A stretch of 64,000 nt of DNA. Source: Marthasterias glacialis (taxonomy: Eukaryota; Echinodermata; Asteroidea; Forcipulatida; Asteriidae). Position 1 is the stretch's first letter. Each line of letters begins with the position of its first letter. The notes beneath the pieces are model-generated. The model was not told where the DNA came from. It did not search any database and saw only the letters and a program-made list of their open reading frames with translations. Positions 1-12,900 of this stretch are shown piece by piece. The DNA lies in NCBI GenBank assembly GCA_911728455.2, contig OU452239.1, positions 2,116,300-2,180,299 of the forward strand, read 5' to 3'. Both the position numbers and the translations under genes were made by a program.

Positions 1-947
1 AGAGATATATTTACGAAAAAATGTGAGTGTACACAAAACGAATTTCTTAAATTGTGATGAATGAAAACTCCATTTAAAATGTCCTTTAAAAATATAGGGA
101 CAAACTAAAACAATTGTTTTGTAATCTAAATCGGTACAACTGACTTGCAATGGACTACTTTACTTGTATCACTGTCTAACTAATATGGTCGAAATCAGTA
201 CAAGCAGCTTGTCATTTAAAACTATAAATCAACACAGAAATATTAGTAACTTTCACTAAATTGTTAAAAAGGCAAATTATTAATAACGCGAAATTGTATA
301 GTATTTACTGCGCATTGAGGCGATGGGTCGTCAAATTTTTAAGCACGCGTTTTGAGGTTGTTCGATTGACAGGTATAAAATCACACAAACTGTTGATCAT
401 CAAGATTTACGCATTGCTGTGGTATCAAAGGGTTCCTTTTTTAATATATTTTTTTTTTTATTCATTTATTCATTTTCCCCTGGGGCATGGTTGGCAGAAC
501 TGTGAACGCTACTATCTTTAAATTTGAGGCTAATTCTACACAAAACGTAAGGACTTGTGACACAAGATGAGTTGGAATCATGTAGCATACAAATTAGCAA
601 AACTACTTACCCTCCCGGTTTTTGTGGAGAAAATAGCACAATCAAAAAGCAGTTAACAAGTATGAACTAAAGCTAACAACATTGCGAACAATGCTTTCCA
701 TTAGGAGGAACTATTTAGGTTAATATAAACCAAATGGCGAGTAGTATAACCTTGTGACAAATAAGCTTTTTGTTACAGTTATATAACATCTTTAGTTTTT
801 TCCGCACCTGGCCATTGACCTCCACTCTGACCAAAAGGCTTCAAATTGTTTTGCCATCAATCACATTTAAAACTCATAACAAGAGTCCATAAAAAAGCAA
901 AACGATCTGCCCACAGCGGAATCAAGAAAAAATGCATCCATATTATT

Positions 948-973
948 TTATTTCGCCGTAGAAGCCTGCTTGC
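948..973 (-). CDS. Receptor exon 33: last eight codons and stop
   Basis: After a very long pyrimidine tract (974-1025) and CTGTAG, the frame reads S-KQASTAK then TAA. The total coding length is then an exact multiple of three. AATAAA overlaps just after the stop. A different or longer terminal exon cannot be excluded. Confidence 0.7.
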
Positions 974-3900
974 CTACAGAAAAGAAGAAGAGGAAGAAGA
1001 AGAAAAAGAGAAATCCAAAGTGTTAAGCGCCGAGTACAAGGAATTTTTGGCTAAAATCTGTCATGAACAAGTCGATTTCACAGTAAACACAGCACCAAAC
1101 ACTCATAAAAAAAGAAAAGAAAAACAAACAAACAAACAAAACAAAACATTAACAAAACAACACAACTATGAGTAATATTAAGCACCTGTTGCCTTATGGT
1201 TTTTAAGAAGACGTGAGATGTTACGATGGATAGGTGCTTGTTTCAACATTACAGTTGTGAACTAACAAACTCGAACGGCCCACATGTTGTTAGTGGGGTT
1301 GTTAGGAGTGGGAAAGTTAGGAGCAATGTAGTGACTTGCAAATTAATTTTATTACATCCATGGAGTACTTACTTGCCAGAGTCAAAGACGTCGAGTCTTG
1401 AACGATACTGATGGACTCAACCTTGGAGGATCTCAACAAATTCTTCACCTGAATTAGAGAAAACCAAAAGGTTTAAAGTGTTGACCGAGCACTGCTCGAT
1501 GGAAAAACCGTTAAGTTGTTAACGTTTGTCCGAAAGAGTACACTTGTGTTGGTGTCGTACATGTAAAGAACGAAGTGGCTGCCCACATCGGTAAGGTACG
1601 ATGATTGGATGCCGCGTAAAATATATTTTGTTTTACGGTTTTGAGTCTCATATGTATTAAAACACCAAAATTATGGCGGATTGGCAGCTTACCTCCTGGT
1701 CGAAAAGACACTGTCCAAGGAACACGAACACTCCCTTTAGAATGAAACAAAAACGTATACTTTTTAATTATTTTAAACACGCAAGTCCGGTTTCAAACTT
1801 CCCAAGGTGCAGCTACTTTCTTGAACGGATGATAAAATGTGTGGCATGCACGTATGATCCTACTCTTTATCAACCAGTTAGAGATTGGTTTGGATGAAAT
1901 TAAAAGGTCGTTATATTAGACCTACATGAGTGGAATTATCTGGATGAAATTAAAAGGTCGTTACATTAGACCTACATGAGTGGAAATATTATCCACATAA
2001 TGAATCTGTTAATTTTAAAGTCTGAAAAAAGGTTGATATTTCATTAAGATATCATGGTGATGATTTGAACGTTTTCAAATATCGCAAAACATCATACAAG
2101 ATGACTGAAGCTGGTTTTTAGTAGTCCATTTAATCTTGAGACGGACGAAACAAACACACGAGTTATTAAAAAAGCATCAAGGACCTAGACTGGTAAGCCA
2201 GTTGAGGTAAGTTTGATTAATGTTAGTGCATTGATTTACCTGTTCACTATTAAATGCTCAATTTAAACTTCTAAGACTAAATATTGGATGGCATATGTGT
2301 GTGTTTGCCGTCTCGTTTGTACCTGCGATATTTTGCCCTTAACCGTGTGGCATAGCAGCACCGAGCAAGCTGTACCAGATGTCATTAACACTTATATATT
2401 GCAAATGGCTAATTACTCTAGGGGAGACATCTTTCCCCAACCGCGAGGAATTGCTGGTTTCCCCCGGGTTTCCACACTATGACCATTCACAAAAGACTTG
2501 GCTGGTCCAGGATAGTACAGCATAAAAAAGGTTATAGCAGCACCTGTGGGCTAATTAAGAAATCCTCAACAAGAATCAAACTGCTGATAGCAATTAACGG
2601 ACACTAAAAGAAGTTCTTTGTTGAGCCATGCCTTTTTTCAAGGGATTATAATTATGATTATCTTTTTGAGAAAAGAGGTCTATGCATTCTGTCTGAAGAC
2701 ATCAAAAAGAACCCGTGAAATGTAATTTGTTCAATGCAATCCTTATAAATACACCTTAGTGTGCCATTTAACCTTAGATTCAATGCTCATTTTTGACTAC
2801 ATTTTTGTAATGGTTCAGGGATAATTGGAAACTTGGATGGGAACGCTCGATGGTTGCAGACATACAACGTTATTGTGTTTACGTTGTTCTGAACTTGCGC
2901 ACAAGTACAAAGTATTTTTCTGGCAAGTCTGCTGCCACCTAGAGTCCCTAAAAGTCACCAATTGTGGCTCAACAATTGGCATGATAACTTTATAGGATAA
3001 TACCTGTAAACTGTTCAAGATGACAAATGCATAAGCAAAGAAAACAGTTTCTTTCCCTGTGTAGAAGAGACCGAGAACCCATGGTAATCCTAAAAGAGGC
3101 TCCAAAACGATGGCGAGTCGGAGTCCAGCTCTACAATGAGAAATACTTGTACAATTTATTAATTGAATAACACAATAACAATGTACTTTCTTTACAGCTG
3201 ACTACAAATTTCAGCTCAAAAAGTTTAGATCAAAAAAATTGTCGACCAGATGATTTGAAATCACTTACTTTAACTTCTTTGCCTCACTTTTGTCTTTGTT
3301 CGCTTTCAATGAAAAGAAGATGCCGATGAGCCGTATCAAGATACAAGTATTAACCTGAATGTAACATAACAATATCTTAGAAGTTAAAGTATCCTTTAAA
3401 GCAAGTTTGTCCGAGTTCAATGACAATATTGAATTTATCAACCCATTTTTAATCTTTTTTTATAAATATTCCAGTCCGAGGTCTTGTTTACATCAATTGC
3501 ACGTTTAAAACATATATTTAACCAAGGCTCTCATTCTCAACACCAAACAAAGCAACTGAAATAGTATATACTATTAAAATGATCAATTTAACGAATACAA
3601 AGAACATTGAAATGACAATTTCCTCCATTTATTTAAATCAAAAGGTAAATGACATCTGAAAGGGAAGGCTTTCTAGTAATTGTAGTAATGCACAACATTT
3701 TGTAAAAGAAATAAGAGGAATAAGACACAAGACGGCTAGAATGGTGAATAATGACATCCTATGCCGGATCCGTAGTTTAAGGACACCCATATATACCTGA
3801 TTATGGCAAACAAAGTTGTGTCCCATTCATAGGATATCGAAAACCTTTTAAACAATAAAAGTACCGGTACTTGGTCAATAAGAGTACAATGTTGTCAAAT

Positions 3901-6900
3901 TGTACTCACGAGGATGATGCAAATGACTGGAGCAAGGAATGCCCAAACAAACCCATCAGCAAACGATAACCAGCATCTGTATTACATAAACAAATCCATA
4001 TCAAACGAAAAGGCTACGACAAGGTCTTTAAAACTACTTTGGCTAACAGCTTAGGTCAGCTCGTATCGTCTGTCTTTAGTAAACTGTGGCCGATAAGCCA
4101 AAAAATAACTATGGTTAACAGCCGAACTGAAATCGTTAATTAATGCCCGATACCTCTAAATATTAGCCTATCATTTGGGTAAGTCATATACATCACGCAC
4201 GCGAATCTGCACTGTACGTGCAAGGTGTTGGCTCCAAAGCTGGCCCAGAAGCTGGAAGGTGTTTATTGTATCAGTCATTGTTTTGTTCAATTGCATTCTA
4301 TTGACAGACACTGATTATTTTGAGAGGACATTAAACCTGTACAATGTATACGAAGGTAAGTATTTCTTTTCATAAAATACAATCATAATTCATCATGAAC
4401 TTGATTATTGGATTTTTCATAGGCTTCTGGCAATCATTTGAGCTATTTTGAGTAAAACTACAATGTAGGAGCGGCCGCCGGTGCACACTGTGGAATTACG
4501 TCCCACTAACGAACATGATAAAATGGGTGCAGCTACGGCGATACAATTGTGACACCCAAAGCCCACATTATAAAGTGAACAGGCAATACACTGCCGGAAG
4601 CATAGCAATTTTGTTACTGCCATAACTTCGACATAAAACCCATCTGCGAGTGAGAAATGCAAGAATGTCACTTTTTGAGTGAAGCATTTATGTGTACTGT
4701 TTTTTTAAACATCAGTATCCGGCAAATTGCAACCGGTAAATGCAAGTCTATAAAATTGTCAAAACTCCAGTATATTTTGCCTCGAAGAACTTTAAATTAA
4801 TGAAAAAAAATTTCTGACTGAAACTTTCTTCAAAAACCAAAAACTGCGAGTGCTTACCTGCCATTTCCACCATAACCTCTGAAATTCACAGCAGCTGAGA
4901 GAACTACTACACCAAAAGGAAAACCTGTAATAATGAGACAACAGTTTGAAATGCCTCACTACAATTTAAATTATCATGGCATATGTTTTCGATTGAGATG
5001 CTCTTATTCTTTTTAGGAATTCAAAACATTTTATTATAAAGTAAATCATTTAAAAAAAAAAAGGAATTACATCGATCATTTCCATGAGGACCAACAGAAA
5101 CAGCCATTTTCGACTTTAGGTTAATGAAGCACAAAATAAAATAAATTAACACACGCTAAATCATTGCCGCAACCCTTAACTCCAAAACATCAAAAGCTAT
5201 CTTTGATTGATTAATTACCTATACAAGTAAGACTATGCAAGTTTATGGTCAAATCATTATGGTCGGGCAAACCAACAATATACTCAAGATTCAGTTACTA
5301 ATGTTTGGTTTTGGTGATTGCTGACAGATTTCTGCTGAAAAAAAATGAATAAAAAATGAATAAAAAAACTCTTTTTCCTTTACCCCAGCCAATGAGGTGC
5401 CAAACAGGAAGTCGAATCCTCCAAGGGAATGTTGGTGTGACTTTGATGTACAGAAAAGCGCCCTCTAGCGCCATCCAAGTGAAAGCAGCCAGCAAGAAGA
5501 AGTGGAGCAAGACAGCGACTAAGGTGCAGCCCACCTGAATGTATTGCAGTTAAGAAACATCACATCATATTTGATAAACATCATAACGACGAAGAGAGAC
5601 AGATTTTTTGTTAAAGCAATGATTTAAAAGGATGAGATGACGAACTAAAGCGATGACAGTGTTTGTGAAATCTTCCGTACTACAACGGTTTTTTTTCTGT
5701 TTCCAAAAAACTACAAAACAAAATTGAACTGCTGGAAGGAATTAGGAACTTTAAAAGATTTGTTTTTAGATAGGGAATAATGAGGAAATGGCTTATATAT
5801 CGAGATTTCTTTTGGAAGTGATTCTCTGGAAGGAAAAAGACCATTAAACAAAACACTCTTCTTTCATTGTAACTATTTGTACCGTAACTGAAAAAGCTGA
5901 CAAAACCAATTGTGTTGATATCCTCTCAAAACGTTCTGTATCACTAATGTTAAGAATCTTACCACATTTTTGGTGTCGATGAAAAAGAAGATTACATCAG
6001 AGATCATCAGTGCAAAGGCTAAGTTAGCGTGGGTTACAATTCGAGTGCTTTTCAGTCTGTTATAAAAAATGGGCACCGAAATTAAATTAACCATTAAACT
6101 AGTAACACAAACTCAATTAAACAAAAAAAAAACGCAATTGATACAATAAAAAATAGCAGTTACGTTGGGTTTTACAATGACTTGGGAATCTAAAATATTT
6201 GTGTAACTATTTTAAAGCACACAAATACTGTATGTTAATGAGTGTAATAGTTTGATAATTTTTATAAGTGAAAGATTGAATGAATGACACATTCTTGTTT
6301 CGAGCATAAGATCAATACTACCGAAGTATCATTTATATTTTAGATAGTAAGAACAAGTTACTTGACTTTTTCTTAATTAATGTTGTCACGAAAGCGCCCT
6401 CTTGTGACCAAGCATAAGTACAAGACTTACCGAAGTATTATGTATACCATCAACGTCACAGCAAGACACACGATGGAGAAGGCCAGTCCGATTCTAGTCA
6501 GTACATCCAACACGTAAGTGTCAACAGTTTGTTCATCCTGGGCAAACAATCATGTCGTTAAAGTGAGATGAAATTACACTTATTTATCATTTTTCACAAA
6601 ACATTGTCTCTTTTTTCATTCTCTGTTTTGTGTTTGTTATCTTATTTGTGATGTCTAATTTGTGAGTAGTGCATAATGAAATGTACTGTTTGCTTTTTTA
6701 TCCTTTGTTTTAGAAAGTTTTTACATCTTGTGTCTTGTAATGGTACAAGGTAACCTGGAGTACCCGTTTGTTTTCCCTTTGTGAGATCGTGTAGTATGAA
6801 TAAATTATAAAGAATCCAAATATCTATCATGCTGGCGTAAACAAAGTTCAGGATTGTTGAAAATTCTTTAAAGTATAACGTTCACAATATGAGTAACACA

Positions 6901-9900
6901 TTGTAGAACTTTCCACCATTATAGACAGTATGAAAACAGTGTTTCATGTTCTTCCCGAAAACAGTTTTTTCTGCTCACAATAGAAACAAACTAGTTACAG
7001 TTTTTTAAACAACTTTTGAAACCTTAAGAAAAAATGATGAAGGTAATACATTTTTTTTTTCACTTTACCTCACCAAGCCGCAACAAGACAGCAAAATGTG
7101 TAAGGTGATCACAACTGCACGTGATGTTAACACTGTCATCGCCATCGTCATCCCACGCATAGTCATCATAACCGTTGAAGTCCGAAACCACACACCCCTC
7201 AGTTGCCCAATCACTGCATGAAAGTTGTAGTAAAAACAAAATACATGACTAAAAAATGTTCACGAACGACAAATTTTCCTCCGATCCTTTTATTTGAAAC
7301 TTTTTTATAAAAGAAACATCTGGACAATCATGTGGACAACTCTTAACCCTTAAAGCCCATATTCACTTTTGGGAACTTTTCGAAAAACAAAATGTTCACA
7401 GATTTGCACATAACTTAAATGGTATAGAGACGATGATGGTAGAAAACTTCCTGTGAAATATTTCTGTCTGATGTGTTATCGTTTTCGTATAATTAGAGAA
7501 ATAAGATCCACAAAATGATTTTTCGTCTCATGAGACGAAAACTCCGGCCGTTAGAATGAATACAAAATCGCTGAATGACTTTGTATTGTTTTCTCGTAAA
7601 GGAAACAATGAAATGAGCTGAAACTTTCGCAGGATGATTTTATTAAATAACTCTTGTTGCTCATAAGGTATGGAAGTATTTCCAGACACTTTACCAATAG
7701 TGTATAATGGCTTTAAACTCTAAACCAGAAGTAACTATGCTGGTGATCATTTCACCATACATTAACAAAGGATCTCTCCTATGCACCTTTGGTCTATTTC
7801 GGTTAATAGGTTACTAGTAGTAACCAGTAAGAAACATTTTGTGTTGGTGTGTGGATAACCATGGTCTGTAAAGTGTAGAAATAACTTACTTGTCTTTTTC
7901 CTTATGGAATGAACAAACCGGCTCGTACTGTTGTATCTGTTGATACAAAGCATACAGTTAATTATAGTGTCATCTCACACTTGATATTTTGCTGATCACA
8001 TTGAATACAAAATCATTCCTGGCACGATTTGGCTTTCACATTTTAGATCTTCCACAACTCTGAAGATTGCTACAGAACTCCCCTAATGTAACAATTGTTG
8101 TTGCAATCATTTTGATAGAACATGTGAACAGGCACTTGTTTTACATACAAATCAGTGTCACTACAAATTTATACTTAATTAATCTCACAAAAAATACATG
8201 TTAGTGCTGTAATCAATTCCAAAGCTTTAGTCAAATTTACCCGTTGGACGGGAAATGTTAGGCTGACATGTGCATCACTGAAGTCGGTGATTGCAGTTCC
8301 AGCTTCGTCAAACACAGACACTTCAATTATTCGGCTGCCAAAAGTCGGGATTTCATCGGAATCGCCCGCACTGTAGTTTGATCCCGGGAAATTACCTTGT
8401 GACTTGAAAACGCTAATGACGGCAATCACTACAAAATACGGGGAAAATGGTTTGTAAATACCGTTTTTAAAGATGAAACATTTCAAAACAATACGACTGA
8501 TTCCCGTACACTCTAGAAACTACCGGGTCAGAACTGACCTGGATTCCAGATCCCAGGGCTTGACCAATTTCTTGTTTTTAAGAATGACCTGGAATTTGTG
8601 TCAAACTGACAAAAAGAAATTGTCAAACTAAAATTCTAGTCAAAATCTCATTATTAAACCAGTTACTGGGTCAGTCTGACTCAGAAATGAGTCAGTCCAC
8701 CTTTGACCAAGAACCCGGGTCAATTCTGACCTGCGAGTTTTTTTTTAGAGTGTAGGCTACCAAGAAGGAGATTTTTAATTTCCCGAACTGGTGCAAAATT
8801 AAATTGATGACCCAATTGACCCAACCATTAGTCGTTTTTTAAAACACTGAAGTTTCAAGAGCATTACTTATACAAATGGTTTTCATGGAGATACTCGAAG
8901 GCGCCGTTATTGTTACTTTTTAACAAGGCAATTTTTATACATGACATTTCTAACCACTGACCCTGGTACTAGGAAATCACGTGCGTCTAAATACGAGATT
9001 TGCATGTGCATTTCTTAATCTGGTCTCAATGATTCTACCAAAAGTCATAGGCCAGATTTCAATTAATCTAACTATTTGGTGAAAGACCATCAAAATTTGT
9101 CACACAACCAATAAACATTATATTTTGTATTACTGTTCAAATGTGATAGTGCACGATCACATTTGAACAACAATACACTATAGTGAGAACTTACGGCTAC
9201 TGTCTGAAGATTCGATACTTGGGATTTTGACCGAATAAACCTGACCGTTGAATTCCGTATCAATATCGGTGTATTCACCCTCATAGGCCTTCAGTACAAA
9301 GACTGTCACAACTGTTAGGAAAAAAATAATCAATTTGTATCAGACTAGCGTTATTGGAGTTCAAGCTAACGTATCAACAGACAGGCCAAGATGTGGCCAG
9401 TATTGCGTAATAATACGCAGTTTTTATATAGCGCTTTATCACACCCTATGGTCGTCTCAGAGCACTCAGTATTTTTTTCCTGCGAGGTATGATGAGTTAC
9501 GTTTTTGAAGTATGAGACCTGTTCCTTTACATAGCACCATGTAATGGTTCACAAGGTGCTGAGGCGCAATCTGCAGCCGATCACCGGGGCGAACCCCTTC
9601 TCTTTGCGATAAGTGTCACTGGGTTCTTTTACGTGCATTACACAACACACGGGACCAACGGCTTTACGTCCCATCCGAAGGACGAAGCAATAATGGTTAA
9701 GTGTCTTGCTTAAGGACACAAGTGTCACGACCGGGACTCGAACCCACACTCTGCTGATCAGAGACACCAGAGCTTGAGTCCGGTGTTCTTATCCGCTCGG
9801 CCACGACACGCCATAGAGCTGGAAGGAAACCACTTCCTCGGGTAAGGTTAATAAATTCTGGTTTTACCTTCGAATTCAAAACCACGTTCTAGAAAACGTT

Positions 9901-12900
9901 TTTACCGCTCGACTACAGAGCAGGCCGGTGAAGACAGGACAATGAACAGGTGTATTTACAAATGACTAGCCCATTGATAAGTGCTCGGTAAATTGTTGTG
10001 AAACAGTCCAATTTTGAGTATGGTAGAGTCTCAGGATAAGCAAAGTTAGCGTTTACATTGGTTAACGTCAGTCACAAACCTTTTTCCTCTTCTTCGTATA
10101 TTCGTGTTGCCCCACAGATGTCTCTGTCGAGATCTGCTCTTCCAAATCGCTTGAAGGTTTCTTGGAAAGAATTAAGGTGTCCATTGTTTAAGTGGGTGTT
10201 GTTGTCTCCAGGGGAGAATGTTCCTTCGTTAAGAAAATCCGCTGTATTTTAAAACAAGCAACAACTTATTAGGTCTAAAATGAAAAATCATCATAATTAT
10301 TAGATAACAGTTGTGTCAATGTCTCAACAATAAACTCAGAGGTTTCCAACCTTAGTTTAAAAAATATATATACGCATGTTTGGCAATTCTATTAGCAAGT
10401 ATAGACATTTTTAATTATTATTAAATACAGCCGTGATCTAGTGATGAATCGGTGCTTGCTATTTACACATATTCAGAATTGTACGCGAACGGTCCTAGCG
10501 GTCAGTGAACTTTTTAAAGATGTCCTGAATCAAAGCATTTAGTGTTAAGTTAGAACAGAATATTTTGGAGGATATCTATGTCTCCAGACAAAGACACCAG
10601 GGGTTGGTGTCAGTCGAAGCTCTCAACAGACCGCAACAACCTCGCACGAAAAAGCAAACGTCACAGCCGTTTGAGTACTGATAAAAAGTGTCTGTCTCAG
10701 ACGCTAGCTATTATAAAAATGAACAAATGGAATTGTTGTAATAAACGAAATTGGAAAGGTTGGCCATATTTACTTGAAAATATAATATATAACTAGAAAT
10801 GAGTTTTTGTGGCATCACAAAAACTAGGTGTTCAGAGTGTGATGTATTAAAAATTATTTGATGTGTAAAAAGTTAAATGAAATTAAAAGTTAATCCAACT
10901 TACATAAGAAAATATGAATAAAAACATACGTTAAATTGAGCTTTATAATATAATATTTAATTTGAACATCCAGTTTGGACAGGAACCTCTAACCACTTTT
11001 AAATGAGGTACTTCCGGTTTGACCGGAAGTAGAGTTCAGAGAGGTTACGCAATGTTTAACAAAGAAGGGCCTTCCCTAACCTTGGTATTTGGTGAAAGAA
11101 TCATGTTCCTAGCTCTTACCATGTATAAATGAGGAGCTACTTCCGGTTTGATCTTAGGTAGAGGTCACATAGGTCACCCAATGTGCAACAGAGAAGGACC
11201 CTCCCTAGCCTTGGTATGTGGTTAAAGAATCATGTTCCTAGCTCTCACCATTTTTTAAAAAAGAGCTACTTCCGGTCACTTAATGTTTCACAAATGAAGA
11301 CCGTCCCTAACCTTAATATTTCTCGAAATAATCATGTTCCTAACTCTAACCACTTTTACATGAGGAGCTACTTCCGGTTTGACCGGAAGTAGAGGTCATT
11401 AGAGGTCACCCGATGTGTAACAGAGAATGACCTTTCCTAACCTTAGTATTTGGTGAAGGAATCATGTTCCTAGCACTTAGCATTTTTATATAAAGAGATA
11501 CTTCCGGTTTCACCGGAAGTAGATGTCACAGAGGTCACTTATTGTGTCATAAAGAAAGACCCTCCCTTACCTTGACATTTGTCGAAAGAATTAAGTTCAT
11601 CTCAAACGGTTGATTTTTTGTTGATTTTTAAAGTTTTAAATAAGCCCTCTATTATAGACTAACAAAGCGTGGAGTATGCACCTTGAAAAGAGACTAAGAA
11701 CAACGTGTGGTTAATGTGCATAGCAATGGGGCATCGATGTCACACAGCCAGGCACACACAAGCACGTGTACATGTATAATGGCATTGGATTTTGTACAGC
11801 AATGTCAGACACGCTTGAACGCACACGGACAATCGATTTGCGTTAAACGTCCGGTTTGAACCGCAAGTAAAGGTCAAAATGGTGTCACCCTAATGCAAAA
11901 GTTTGAGAAGGCTGAATTCTCTACAATCTGATGTAAAATATGTGATCATGTGATAAGTACTTCTTAAAATATGAATTTTTGAAATTTTCAAAAATGTTCA
12001 ACTTCCGGTTTGAACCGGAAGACAAGGTCAAATTGGGGTTATGTCTGTGAAGCGTTTACGCAGTTTCGAATAACCTTTCCGATGATGTATAAATTGTAAA
12101 AATCCATTGTGTACTTGAGGAGTTATGATTTTTTGAAATAATAAATTTTGATTTAATCTAATTTGACACCCGATGACGTCATCATGACGTCACTCATGCG
12201 GTTTCCTGTCCTAACGAGGTTCTAACTGTGTGAAGTTTGAAGTTTGTGTGACTTTAAGAAGTGTGCATTTGTTAGCGGACAACGTTCGGTGAGAAGAAGT
12301 ATTAAAAAAAAAAAAAAAAAAACCGAACAAAAACAGGAGGTTTTTTCTGCTGATCGCCGAACACCTAATGACTAATACATACCGTGGACGGTAATATTAG
12401 ACGAATAACTCATGGAACCAGTTTCAGCAGAGGTCGATTTACACATGATAGTAGAGCCACCATAACCTCGTTCACGGTAGTCTGATATTTCCAACGTCGA
12501 TGAATGTTTACAAGGTGACGTTTGCCACTCCTTTATGTGCACACCCTCCTCGGTTAAGTTAAGCAAACGTCTCTCCAATCGACAAGCCGGCTGATAGACT
12601 TGCCACTTGAGCCCGACAATATCGGTAACAGCGCTCAATCTACACAGCAGGCGAAGATTTGATTGGTTAATTCCTTCAGAGACATGTGTCAGATTGAGGC
12701 CTTCCATGGTGGTTTTTGGTTTTGATTCATCCGCTCCTGTGGGCAAAACATTCACATAATTTTCCTTTATTTAACAGTATGTGTCTATGATTACTTTGGA
12801 CATAAATTTTTAATCTGGAGTTTAGTAAAATTCGGAATTGGAAATAAAATATCACTGTTATTGCACAATGTGTCCGACGTAGTAAAACAGGAGCAATTTG

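Noticed and set aside
846-1175. 109-codon plus-strand Lys/Glu-rich frame
   Set aside because: It is the complement of the pyrimidine tract before receptor exon 33 and an A-rich repeat.
9697-9885. Minus-strand frame across the SINE head
   Set aside because: Chance frame across a tRNA-derived repeat.
12173-12191. Double CRE-like TGACGTCA as a regulatory site
   Set aside because: Two adjacent sites in a repeat-rich intron without other support; such words recur in MITEs here.
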